From: Terebella lapidaria
Lineage: Eukaryota > Annelida > Polychaeta > Terebellida > Terebellidae
NCBI GenBank assembly: GCA_949152475.1
Contig: OX424562.1
Location: 24,242,209 to 24,306,208, forward strand
Direction of reading: 5' to 3'
DNA: 64,000 nucleotides
How positions within the stretch are numbered: the first letter of the stretch is position 1; every line of letters starts with the position of its first letter. The translations under genes and the position numbers were made by a program. Positions 20,201 through 30,374 of this stretch are shown here, piece after piece. The notes beneath the pieces are model-generated. The model was not told the DNA's origin, did no database searches, and worked only from the letters and a program-made list of their open reading frames with translations.

Positions 20201-21827
20201 GGTCTGTGCCATCAGATAATTGGCTGGGATGTTGTGTCATTGAAATTGCTGTTCCATGGAAGGAATCTTTAGCTGTCGTTGAACTCGGATTATGGTCTAT
20301 GTTGTCCACGCTGCCTGTCACCAGAACACCCTTCTTCAGTTTTGGAGGACATACAATTTGCTGTTGCTCATAGAGTGCACATACACTATTACCCATATCA
20401 GCCGATATTTGCATGACCCTGTCATAGGAAACGGCCAAACCCAGTCTGTAGAATTTGTCTACTAGTTCCTTCTTGCGTGTCTCGGCATGGATGACAAGTG
20501 AGAGATACACAGGCAAAGGAGCTTCAGTGTCTTTGTTGTGACGAGTGGTTGTTGGCATTGATCGCTTATGTTTGACGGTGTTGAATACTAGCAGCTGGGA
20601 TATGGAGTAAGCTGCATTAGTAGCAGATTCTTCCAGTTTCTCTGATTGGTCCTTTATATTAGGGCCATCAAGAATCATGTTCACCAGTGCGAGGAGAGAT
20701 TTGGGAACAGATTTCTCATGACAATCGGGTGCAAATGAACCTGCAAACTCCTGTGGATTCTTCATTATGTCCCTCCTAACAATCTGAGCTGCTTTAGTCA
20801 GATTTATCGCTTCAGCGTCCGAATTGTCCTTAGTGAAACGCAGAGCATGTGCTATATCATCGGTGAATGCAAGCATCACATCTCTTCCCTCAGTGTAAGC
20901 TCGTAAGTCATGAATGTGATGCAATAGGCGTTCCTTCAGTCGGGTAGAGTTGACTCTATGGGGAACCTCTGCACCGAGTTGCTCTAGTCGACAAGTGTAC
21001 AGACAAACTAAGTCAGACAGCCTGTAGATAGAAGTCTCCAGACTGTCCATCCTATTTTCTTCGATATAGGATACCAGCTGAGCCAGGGCTATACCTTCCA
21101 ATGCAGCCTGGGTGTTTTCTTCACCTGAAGCCCCTTGACTTGATTTGAATTTGTTGTACAATGCAGTCATACATTTCTTGTGGTAAAATGCATCTATTGC
21201 ATGCATATCTCCTGCTGATAATTTTGCAAGCAGCATGTTATCTTTGAGTTCAGTTGCCCATGCCCTGACATGTTTATCAAGATCTTGAGTTGAGGATCTA
21301 TGTAGTGGTTCGTCGGCTTCGTTACAAAAGAAACATGCCGTACATCTGGATGTCGGCTGGATTCCCCGAGCAGAACGGGTCTTCACAGGACTCTCTGATC
21401 CACCCGATGCATCTGACTTTCTTTTTATTGCTCTCTCCACTTTTAAATCACTCCATCTATTCACACATGATTTGTGCCATACTGCTCCATGTAAAGTGAG
21501 TGTTTCTTTGACACCTTCACCTTCGTCTAGTCTCCCCAACTCGATCCCCAGTGGCACACAATCAATATCTTTGAAACGTTGCACATTTTCAGCAAAAGCT
21601 TGATAACCCGATTTGTAACCTTGTCTTGTATTTTTTGCTGGACAAATGAGTTTCTCTGGTTTGTCTTTCTGGCACAGGGCACAGAGGTCCCACTTTGTGG
21701 AGGACGGTTTTGGGTGTCTTTGGAAAGTTGATTCGCGCTCTCCAGAGTCTTGACTAGGGTCTGGGAATGAGCTGTCATGAACTTGATCTTGGCTCATATT
21801 TTCAATCGAATGACTGTGTTCAGACAT
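17208..21827 (-). CDS. Giant intronless ORF, PIN/FEN-like nuclease-type C-terminus, unnamed family
   Basis: A single frame of 1,539 codons with no intron. An in-frame stop lies about 50 bases before the ATG, so the start is plausible. The N-terminal third has Cys pairs that may bind zinc (CALC near residue 49, CTACFFC near 163) and HKSC/HKKC motifs that may complete them. The middle is helical with no known motif. From about residue 1271 comes a block EEADTR (1274), RTVDTDIVVLA (1298), then TGCDTTSALCGIGKKT (1357). Their order and spacing recall the acidic metal ligands and helix-turn-helix (GCD..GIG.K) of FEN1/XPG-like PIN nucleases. The tail (1507-1536) has CGC, CKC and CAC motifs resembling a CXC-type cluster. 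From memory, similar proteins occur in many copies in molluscs, corals and fish, without a name. Lack of introns suggests a mobile or retro-copied origin, but no terminal repeats are seen. Function is not established. Confidence 0.8.
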   Translation of the reverse strand: MSEHSHSIENMSQDQVHDSSFPDPSQDSGERESTFQRHPKPSSTKWDLCALCQKDKPEKLICPAKNTRQGYKSGYQAFAENVQRFKDIDCVPLGIELGRLDEGEGVKETLTLHGAVWHKSCVNRWSDLKVERAIKRKSDASGGSESPVKTRSARGIQPTSRCTACFFCNEADEPLHRSSTQDLDKHVRAWATELKDNMLLAKLSAGDMHAIDAFYHKKCMTALYNKFKSSQGASGEENTQAALEGIALAQLVSYIEENRMDSLETSIYRLSDLVCLYTCRLEQLGAEVPHRVNSTRLKERLLHHIHDLRAYTEGRDVMLAFTDDIAHALRFTKDNSDAEAINLTKAAQIVRRDIMKNPQEFAGSFAPDCHEKSVPKSLLALVNMILDGPNIKDQSEKLEESATNAAYSISQLLVFNTVKHKRSMPTTTRHNKDTEAPLPVYLSLVIHAETRKKELVDKFYRLGLAVSYDRVMQISADMGNSVCALYEQQQIVCPPKLKKGVLVTGSVDNIDHNPSSTTAKDSFHGTAISMTQHPSQLSDGTDRNITHIGSNLPKQKRVSQLPVRYTDIQPVAHTTRDQFAPITNSDPKPLSYMIDDGIDSEHKWLDHTKTLIAQDVLRSDDSVSWSAYHASQQNPLTNPPATTCLLPLFHEVAHSHAMIMHSMKIVKDATCFLNPGQTPIICMDQPLFAIAKQIQWNQPAMLGEDKMIVMMGGLHIEMVLLRFLGKWLNNSGWTNALVRANITTPGRADAALKACHVTRCRYTHQVTAVALYILQTSAFSKYAASLEASDHLDFTSWVREKSEIHPQFKYWSMTLYLQLMTMEYVRSIMEGNFSLYVQVLGELVPWLFAMDQHHYARWLPVHIRDMMALPEKHPEVHQAFQNGRGFVVQKSSRAFSKISLDHNHEQENAAIKGDGGAVGLTESPSALRRWMIAGPEVSRVVKEFEKTLFSTKMGETKHHEQTPHSQKAFKKDVKALVDTLKEMGNPFCEETTDLYNLETKDVMSETSVETLKTVQQIGVSQYETYVEERLRKCSTPITDTINRNNLPLFETSTTKRPKAQTKVSALKSECSLFSRLYIGCQAREGNLEEFFKHENQACPPSLSSMGNLRIGQKSELLPCLEKDLHPQLDTPQVDAKIMDGAAVVHLLPPRQCKTFLDYATLVFVPYVIKQAQNVKRVDIVWDVYLPSSLKKSMREARGQGSRRRVSHNTLIPANWQTFLRNDENKEELFEFLAGQVIAMQAPEGTSVISTYKEDILVSSNHDVNKQGIAPCNHEEADTRVLLHAAHAAKEGHLKVMIRTVDTDIVVLAIANMSKIDLHELWIAFGVGKNYRYIPAHTIACDLGPRMCAALPFFHAVTGCDTTSALCGIGKKTGFHTWQAHMDVTTTFVNLSTQPENISEDDIASLERYVILMYSRTSPLSRVNEARQVMFAQGTRSIDNIPPTQSALLEHTKRAAYQAGHVWGQTLVATQNLPDPGKWGWQTTSGRWSPTWTNLPEASKSCQELIRCGCKKACRGLCKCSKSSLPCTALCACAGTCHQE

Positions 21828-23738
21828 GATTGCAGTCAGTTTGTAGACACCATCGGGTCTACGAGGCTAATACTACAGTGTCTTGGTTAGAATGTTCATG
21901 CCACACCACCACCACCACGGATTTATTTATTCAGGTACAAACATGTATCTCTCAACCTCCACTTCTATGTCCTGCAGTTCAAAATAAAAAAAAGAATTAG
22001 ACTCATGGTGACTAAAAGTTATTTCCTAGATTATATACTGAAAAATGTGGAAAATATAACATGTAGGAAATACTAGGAATGTACATGTATAACAAAATTT
22101 ATATGATGTAAATGTTGGCCAAGTCTGTCGGATCAACAGGAACATACCTTTCCACTATTTGGTAGGCTTCAATTTTCTTTTAAAATGGTAGGCTTGAAAT
22201 GAAAATTGGAATGTTCATGGGATTCGATTTATTTCAATATATGTTCCATGTGGTGGGAACTAGCTTCTAATCCATCGACAATTTCAGCACACTGAATTTA
22301 CATCATATTACTTATGATTTTAGTCCTGAGCTGATAGCCTATAATTTGTTGCCAGTATAGCAAGGAATTTAGACTCGACAAACTTGACCAACAATGTGTG
22401 ATTAGTTTTTGAACACTGGAAAATGTCATTTTTTCATCAATACTGCCATGGGTATAAAAACTTTCATATTAAGGCCAAGAGCAGGACTTGGTCTTAAAGC
22501 TATGGAATATTTTTTTTCAAACAAGTTTTGTATCAAAACGATTTACTCAATAATGCTATTATAAGACTAGAGATATGTGGGAATAATATCTGGAGTCCGT
22601 TGCAATAATCATCCCCTGCGAAATGAGTTTGAAACATGACCCCTAAATCTGCTATCAGGTCCAGCTCTTAGCCTTATGCCGCGAATGCCGTTCCATACAT
22701 CATTCTGCTATGCAGACCAAAGTGAACATTTTGACGAATTTAAGAGAGAATCACTCCTAGTTTCTACCAAAATAAATGACTACTCTATCTGTTTACACAT
22801 TAGTTAAATTGCATTGTATACTTATTTGTGAATTATGGTGTTTTCTCTAAAAAATAACTTCACTGAACATCTTGATGTTTTGAGTGTTTTGAGACAACTA
22901 CTGCCACCTGGTGAATGCTTGCAAATGACAAATCGGAGTGGTAAAAGAGTCATAATAAAAATTAATTGATAACTAACTAAAATATTGACAATGTGCAAAA
23001 TAAATAGTGAGTATCTTATGACCATGAGCTACATTTCATATTGAATGAGATTTTGGAATTATTGCCGACCAAAGAAGCCTGTATCTTTAGTATACCCTTA
23101 TAAATAAATAAAGGATCATTTTGTTTGACATTTGGTTATTGAAAGTGTTGTTAATCTGTTCTGCTTCCGCGTATCAATGTAATTTATGTTTATTTGCCTT
23201 TCGTTCCACTGAAGAGTTTGATATGCTACTTGACATACTTATTGTCACTAATATTGAAATTGTATACCTGAGAGTGCTCACAGACTGGGGTGTTACAGCG
23301 TGTGTGAAATATCAACATAGAAACACCTTCAGAATTACGAATGCGCTTGGGGCTTGCTTGCTTCCTATAATATATACCTTGAGCTATATGTGGGCCAAAT
23401 ATGGTTCTTTCTTCCAAATTTGAACAATCCCTCCATATTCAGAAGCTTATCCGCCCAACTACAACGTTTTTGATTGCAATTAGTGCATTTTCTCGTCTAG
23501 CGTTGCACGTACTTGATTGCATAACTCTGTAATAGAACAAGTGAAATGTACACACTATATAGATTTTTTTTCATTTGATTTATTACGATAACACATCATA
23601 GTAATGAAAATGTGTAAGATAAAAAAAACTGTATATGGAATGGCAAACTGATGATATACAGGAAAAAGGCAAATTTACAAAAGTATAGTACATGTGAACG
23701 AACAATGATTATTCACAAATGTAAAGTTAATGAAATGT
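21828..23738. other. Spacer upstream of the giant ORF
   Basis: AT-rich, with no recognised gene, repeat or terminal inverted repeat. A weak zinc-finger-like string (YQCNLCLFAF) is encoded near 23175 on the plus strand but lacks its His pair. The promoter of the long ORF should lie at the left of this stretch, but I see no clear core elements. Confidence 0.4.
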
Positions 23739-24038
23739 TCATAGACGGATGGTGGTGCAGTGAGTATGAAGTCCTCTGTCGTTTTCCTGTCGAGGGAAAG
23801 GTAGTGATATGTTCCTCATCCAAGCATTGACGAGATGTTCTCTTATTTCTCTCTGAGACAAACGGTGTTCTTCTGGCTTCTCGCCGAAACAGGCGAATGT
23901 TGCGAAAGTGATGGCGAAGACCCCGCAATCTACCTCAACATTCTGCTGAGAATCATCGGTAGCCGGGTATCTTTCGAGATTCAGGGCACAAAAATAGTCC
24001 AGGATGTCCCTGGTCCCTCGGTGAACCCGTGAGCTCAT
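23739..24038 (-). pseudogene. Ulp1-like (C48-type) protease fragment
   Basis: The minus strand encodes a C-terminal piece with the Q..DCGVFAITFA motif, where Gln and Cys are the oxyanion and nucleophile residues of Ulp1/SENP-type cysteine proteases. The upstream His and Asp parts are not in the window. Such domains occur in SUMO proteases and inside several DNA transposon families; the repeat-rich setting here favours the latter. The segment 23968-24309 was later duplicated in tandem. Confidence 0.5.
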
Positions 24039-24640
24039 GGTTGACTAGATACTATCAAACAGATAGGGCTATTCTTCAATGTTTCCTAGCATTTCTCTGA
24101 TGGATCGGTGAATGAGTTGAACACTGTCCTTCCTAGTCCTACACGCACACACACTTCGCTTTTGCTGATTACATTGACATTGACTGGAAGCAACCAACGT
24201 TGAATTTCGCTTTTTCACATGAAACACCTATTGGCGGATTTAAACATGGACTTGAACACAATAGCGGATCCAAAAATTTCAAAGGTTCTACCATAGGAAT
24301 TGAAAACTCCCATCTTTCGAGATTCAGGGCACAAAAATAGTCCAGGATGTCCCTGGTCCCTCGGTGAACCTGTGAGCTCATGGTTGACTAGATACTATCA
24401 AACAGATAGGGCTATTCTTCAATGTTTCCTAGCATTTCTCTGATGGATCGGTGAATGAGTTGAACACTGTCCTTCCTAGTCCTACACGCACACACACTTC
24501 GCTTTTGCTGATTACATTGACATTGACTGGAAGCAACCAACGTGAAACACCTATTGGCGGATTTAAACATGGACTTGAACACAATAGCGGAGTTAAAAAT
24601 TTCAAAGGTTCCACCATAGGAATTGAAAACTTCCATAACT
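23968..24640. repeat. Tandem duplication, unit about 342 bp
   Basis: The stretch beginning CTTTCGAGATTCAGGGCAC at 23968 recurs at 24310, and the match continues to the end of the LINE fragment in each unit (24210-24309 and 24543-24635). The unit joins the end of the protease fragment, a 160-base spacer and the 5' junction of a LINE, so duplication happened after the LINE landed. The second unit lacks about 24 bases at the junction. Confidence 0.85.
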
Positions 24641-26470
24641 GACTTCTCTCTCAGGATTGGCAAGAAGTCTACCATCAACCCTTTGGAATTTCACAGTGGT
24701 TTTAATGATGTTCAGTATATTATCCAAATTTTTGTCTACTAGTATACTGATGGTACTAAGGATGGTAATCATGTAGGCTGTGCCACTGTCACCTCTGGGA
24801 GAACATACAAACAGCGTCTCCCTGATGTGTATTCAGTGTACACAGCTGAACTGAAAGCAATACTATTAGCACTGTCCCATATCCGCCGGTCCGGACAACT
24901 GGGTTTTGTCATTTGTTAAGATTCTCTATCAGCCCTCTAAGCTATAGAGAATCGTAATATCGATCATCCTCTATTTTGGATATTTTAACTGGATATTTTA
25001 ACTGAACATCAATGGATTTTTCAAATGCATAAAGTTGTAGTATTTTGTTGGATGCCCAGTAATGTGGACATTCGTGGGAATGAGCATACCGACAAGGCTG
25101 CAAGGGCAGCTTTTGATCCAGGGAAAAAAATTAACCAATATTGGAGTTTAGCCAACTGGGCCCCCAAGATTGAAATTTTAGGATGTGGAGCCAGAAGCTG
25201 GAGGGTCGTAGGTGCTTTCTGGTGCATTCTAAGGCTCTCCTGGCTCCAAATTCAGACTTATGATTGTATGTTGTTTTGTCTCTGCACACCTGTTTCAAAC
25301 ACCCACACCCCCCAAAATAAATAAATAACAGAATATTGCAGTGGATAATTTTCAGCCCTCTAACCTGTATCACCACCTGACATTACAACCAGTTCTTGTG
25401 GAATGAATAATAGTAGATCAAATAATTTGCATAAAACCCAACTTTATTAATCACCAACAAAGCTACAGAGCTAGTACACCAGTACGCTAGTACACTATTC
25501 TACAGACTCTTGAGTTTTTCAAACACAACTGTAGCTGAGTCTCCGTCATCACTGTCACAGTCACTGACTTCGATTCACAGTCACTGTCTTCTGGTTCTTT
25601 CCGTTTGATGGACAGTGTTTGTTTTTTGTTGGGTTCTTTCACGCCGGCAATGAATTTCCACATGATTTTGATCCATCTCTCAGGTCCCCAGGGAATGTAC
25701 CAATGTCAAGGTCAACTTGACAAAGCCAGTTAAACCACGCGCAGTGATTGGTCACACTGCTGGCAGAGGTACAGAAATCAACCAATCATAGATCTCGATT
25801 CATAGGCAAATACATGGACCGGACATTGCTATATTGCGGACTGTAGTTTTTTCTTTGATGCCTGCCAATGACGAGAAATCATACAATCGCCACCTGGGCG
25901 AATATTTATGCGGAAAATAGTCGCCCACGTGGAAGTATAGTCACCCTGGGCGAGTGTTAATTTTTGTCCAGGGTGCCACATTCTGACTTCAAGCTGCTCA
26001 TCCACAAGTACTTGTACGCAGAATGGCAGTCATTCTGGGATGAGCAGGTTGATAGCAAATTACACAAAGTCAAACCAACGATTGGTTGTTGTACCCCAAT
26101 AAATGGAATGTCCAGGCGTAATCAACGGGCTCGAATAGGGCATATATACCTTATTCAGGTTACCTGCTCTGAAGGGAGGAGGCCCCTGTGTGTGTGCCCT
26201 GTCGAGAGTGGCTGACGGTTGAGCATATCCTGGTACATTGTCAAGATGTTGCTGACACGCATATTTTTTTCACAAATGTCAGTCAATATACCACGTTTTC
26301 AATGATTTTAATATTTATAAAATTCTCATTTTCCTTCGGGAAATTGGGGTATATTTTTTATTTCTAGACATTTTCAACAAATCTAGTACTACTGTTATAT
26401 CCTTGTTTGGCACTGAAATGGCCTTCTTGAGCCCAAAGTGCCGTTAAGCTTTATTCCTTCTTCTTCAGCA
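24543..26470 (+). mobile_element. LINE copy (RT end, RNase H, tail), interrupted by another element
   Basis: The left part (24543-25117) matches the fuller LINE at 45.1 kb from the region before RNase H through the RNase H core (SDS... and PSNVD..GNEHTDKAA versions of the catalytic blocks), with several stops. The right part (25974-26470) continues with the C-terminal region and the TTC tail. Between them sits an unrelated 0.84-kb insertion. Decay is moderate. Confidence 0.8.
25124..25966. mobile_element. Insertion with TCCAGGG flanks and short inverted ends
   Basis: TCCAGGG stands at 25117-25123 and 25967-25973, once in the uninterrupted LINE, so it is a 7-bp target duplication. The ends are weakly inverted (AAAAATTAAC near the left, GTTAATTTTTG at the right). 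Inside, a minus-strand stretch of about 50 codons rich in Lys, Glu and Ser is open, but I do not recognise it. The LINE lacks about 15 bases at the left junction compared with the copy at 46.0 kb. Confidence 0.6.
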
Positions 26471-26476
26471 AATCTA

Positions 26477-26700
26477 GTCCAAACGTTTGGGTCTAAATCT
26501 AGTCACCAACACTTTCACCATTTATCTTGGAGCTTTTACCGTTCACTGGAAAATTTTAATTCTAGAACATACAGTCTTATCATTCTTGATTCTATGCATT
26601 CTTGATACTATTTGATACTAATACCTTATATCTTCGTTTGCCACTGAAAAGTCCTTCTTGAGCCCAAAGTGCCCTGAAACCTTGTTCCTTCTTTTTCCCA
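26477..26700 (+). mobile_element. LINE 3' UTR and tail
   Basis: Starts with AACGTTTGGGTCTAAATCTA and runs through the family 3' signature to CCTTGTTCCTTC. It is a second, more diverged 3' end right after that of the interrupted LINE copy. Confidence 0.65.
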
Positions 26701-26934
26701 GAAGACAGTTGATAAAAGTTTGCTTTCCTCTATCCACTTTCCATTGAACCAAAAAATAGGGCTCCAGCAGAATATGTGTAGAAAGCATGTCTTGTTGAAT
26801 TTATCAACTCCCCTGAATGAGGAGAGCTGCCGTGATGGACGAGAACTCATGGCCAAGCACCTATATACATATAATAAATTGTTCCATTTAAGCTTAGTTC
26901 AAAAAGCCAAATCCACATGAGCTTTCACAATAAA

Positions 26935-27900
26935 TCAGCTTGAACCTGCTGTAAAGAGAAATTTTGTACTTGTCACCCAAGGTCGACCCAGATGACGGGC
27001 CTTGCACTTTTTTGCCGAGTTGTTGGACTTTTTGCATAGGAGGCAGAGGTGTTTGTATTGGCAGTTTTGGTCGAGGCAACTGTTTGCTCTTTGGTACGAG
27101 AAAGGACTGACTGCTCTTTTCCATCTTTTCTCGATGTTGATGATGGCGGCTGATGGTGGAAGGGGAAGACGCCAATGCTGCGAATTAGAACTCCTAGTTG
27201 TTGTAATCATATGATCAGCCTATGTTTTTGTTTTAGCTTACGGAACTACAGATTGTAGTACTTCCACGTTGCGCCTTTTCCACGCTGCGGGATTTTCTGT
27301 GGAGTACGGACCTACTTGAAGAATGTTGAAAGACGATACCCTTTCATATCGTCCCGCTGCTTGGAGGAGGATGCTGAGTTTACAGCAATGGATAGTTGAG
27401 CCTATGCGACATTCGCTGAATTGGATGATCCTTGAAAAGGATGTGGAGCTCTGCAAACTCTCAAGCTTAATAGCTTTTTTATCTTTGGCGAACATGTGAA
27501 TCCAGAGGATTGCTGGTGTAGTTGAAGCTGGGCTTGGTAAATTGAATATTTTGAAAATTGCGATGTAGTAATGCGTCAATTGCGCCATTTATAGCTTTGG
27601 CAGTGGCACATCCTGATTATCGTTGGCAGACATTTCGTCCTCTGAAGAAGATACTTGCGTGGCAGGCATCTGTTTCGGTGCCCTCACGCAAGCAGTTGTA
27701 ACCGACGATGTTGATGGTATACCTGTAGATGTTAAGACTCGGAAGTTGCTGTACTACCCATGTTGTAATGAATGCAATCAAGGCAGCATCAGACGTTGGA
27801 TCTGTCACATGGCGTTGCGTTAGGAACCTTCAGTGTAGAGTTGTCGACACACTGTGTCCTGTTGGCGACTCCTCGAGACATGTTGGCAGCACCCCGTATG
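26935..27900 (-). mobile_element. DIRS-like retrotransposon fossil, gag-like region (second copy)
   Basis: On the minus strand an acidic N-terminal stretch, a helical region comparable to that of the fossil at 13.8-15.2 kb, and a Cys/His motif (CQYKHLCLLC) appear in the order of DIRS-like gag proteins. It is strongly decayed with several breaks and no pol region. The family assignment is an inference from motif order. Confidence 0.4.
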
Positions 27901-28039
27901 CAAATATCCTGTAGTGAATTAATACAGCCTGTAATAAAATATCAATAATATGTGTAGTAAATATTTATAGTGTGTGGCCAGCCAGTATATATCTTCATTA
28001 ATGTGTGAGAAGTGGAGCACACTGTGCTGTATACCGAAA

Positions 28040-28962
28040 CTATTCAATTAGTTCGAACACTCGAATAGAGATGTAGAATTCCTGGTCATCGGTGCAGTGG
28101 GGATGGGCGCCGAAGGGGAAGAAGGTGCGGGATATCACAAGAAGCCAACCAAACTCATGCATACTGTCAGGGAAATTCATGCTGGCGACCATTGCTGACT
28201 CGAAATCTCGGGCCGCTCCGTGGTGACTCTGGCGAATCTCCTCGACAGAATCCATACGCTCCTGTGCCATCAGCTTATCCAAGTGGATATGACAACAGTA
28301 CAGCTTTGGGCACGGGCAGGTTCTGGATCTGCTGCTGGTGTACGGTTAGCCGATGTAACAAGCGGTGCAGTACCTTCCAGTGGAGGACACTCCGGGATGT
28401 GGGATGAGGCAGTACTCCGCAGGTGTCGCTGACTGTAGAGCCCTCCCAAGGGAACAAGTGTTGATCCTGCGCCCTTGCGTAGAGCTCAGGAACGGAACAG
28501 GTCTTGATGGCATCGTTGAGCACGCGCGCCAGTCTAAGCATACTGCCTACCCCATCCTCCAGCCTAGCATCGGTGAGACGGGTGTCGTGCCCCTTGTTCT
28601 GGTGGCGCTGCTTCCAGAAGCACGGGGATGTTTCTCCTCTTTCGTACGTCCAGCAGGTACTGTCCGGCATAAACCAACGTGGAGGTGATAAGACTCCACA
28701 TGGGGGCGGGGATGCAACGGCCACTCGTGTCATATCAGGCAGAGCGTAGGCTCAGGGGGCCCCTCTTCCTGTGCTTCTGCTATGGCGTAGTAGGTGACGC
28801 TGGGGCCTTACGTTTTCCAGCGGACTGGTCCGGTCCCGTGGCTCCAGGCGAACTAGGCGCGGGTTCAATCTCCGAACACGGTCTCGACGGTTCAGACTGA
28901 CCTTCCTCCGTCTCCAACCCTGTCTCGTCAGAGTCTGGTTCGAACTCCGCCTCGTCACACAT
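28040..28962 (-). pseudogene. Unrecognised coding-like region, broken
   Basis: Three consecutive minus-strand open pieces look protein-like: an acidic, Ser/Pro/Glu-rich start (MCDEAEFEPDSDETG), a middle with VPELYARAQDQHLFPW, and a C-terminal piece with EFGWLLVISRTFFPFGAHP ending FELIE. Base composition is clearly more GC-rich than the surroundings, which supports a coding origin. It is broken in two or three places. I do not recognise the family; it may belong to a mobile element, since a gag-like fossil lies next to it on the same strand. Confidence 0.4.
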
Positions 28963-29489
28963 TCTGTAACTTAGAACTTACATTCCTATGAATAACTCCA
29001 AAACATTCATCATCAGGATAACGAATAGACGTAATCTTATATATAAAGCTCATATTTTGAAATATTTACTTCCACTTTATTCAATGTACAGGCAGGTCAC
29101 AAATCATACCAACGTAAACATTATTCAGAACATTTATCAAACATTACATATTACTCAGAACACAAGCATATCTTCAACTAGAATTGATGAGCTGTGTTAC
29201 ATGCATCAATTATAAATCACAAAATCATATTCCTGTACAAAATATCTACAGAATGACATACAATTTCTATACGGAGTAGTCCGTCATCCAGCTGGGCTTC
29301 TTGAAAGCTCGACCTCTCCTCGTTACTATAAAAAAAAAATTCGTGTCGTTCAGTGTTGTTCTCATAACATACCTTGAGAACTCCGGCGTTTCCCTTTCAC
29401 AAGGCAACACAGTACCACAAATGGTTCCTGATTGCTGGTATCCAGGGCTGAGGGATTTCCCGTGTTTTTTTAAGCTATATATATATTAA

Positions 29490-30374
29490 AGCCTAACTAG
29501 AGTGAAAAAATAACTTTTTTTAGTTTAGTGTCAATATCAAAGACGGAAGTCTGGGGATCATTTCTGTTTTTACAAAATTGAAATATCTCGAATAGTCACT
29601 ATTTTATGGCGTTTGTTTATGACATGTCCTATTGACCTTTCGGGGTCATATGCAAATATGCAAATGAGCAATGATGACGTCATATGAGTCACTGAAAGAT
29701 AATGAGCTCATTGAAACCAGTACTGCATAGTATTAAAGAACAGGAAAATAATTTTTGTTCAACATAATGAGTCCATACAGGAAATATTCAGATTTTAAAT
29801 AAATTTTGTTGGCGTCATGGCAACCAGAGCCGGAATATGGCCCATAGCAACCACGTTGCTATGGAGATTTTGTTGCTAACCACTGATAATTCCACATCAT
29901 TAGGACCTCAAGTTTTGTTACATTATGATCCTTTGTCAAAATGTTGAAAGAAAGTAGCACCTTCACATGTCCTAACAGTTCAATTGTCCATAGCAACCCA
30001 CCCAACAACTGGTTGCTAAGGGGCCTAGCTCTGAATGTGTAGCCTTGACAACATGATGGCATAACAAAAGACTGACTATGCATTACCACGAAACATATCA
30101 GTTTCTATAGGAACCTTTATCTACATCATAACCCTTGCATAAATGAGGTTTAGATAGCTAATTATGGTACTTGACTCATATGACGTCATGAATATCTAAT
30201 TATAATAATTAATGAGGTCCTGCAAAATGCTGATGGATTGGAAAAAAAGTATTTCACGAAAATAGAAATATCTCCGGTTGTAGTTGAGATTTTCAAGTTC
30301 TGTAAAAACCAAAATGATCAGGGAAACCATCTCCATGGTATAAGATCATAAAAATTATACACTCTAGTTAGACT
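29490..30374. mobile_element. 885-bp MITE with TTAA target duplication
   Basis: TTAA stands at 29486-29489 and 30375-30378. The ends are inverted: AGCCTAACTAGAGTG on the left and, read from the right end, AGTCTAACTAGAGTG (14 of 15 match). There is no transposase ORF. TTAA duplication is typical of Kolobok and piggyBac transposons; the AG start fits Kolobok better. The interior has several TTGCTA/TAGCAA inverted motifs. Confidence 0.8.

Noticed and set aside
17208-21827. Giant ORF as a transposon with terminal repeats
   Set aside because: I looked for inverted or direct repeats around 16.4-17.2 and 21.8-23.0 kb and saw none; mobility is left open.
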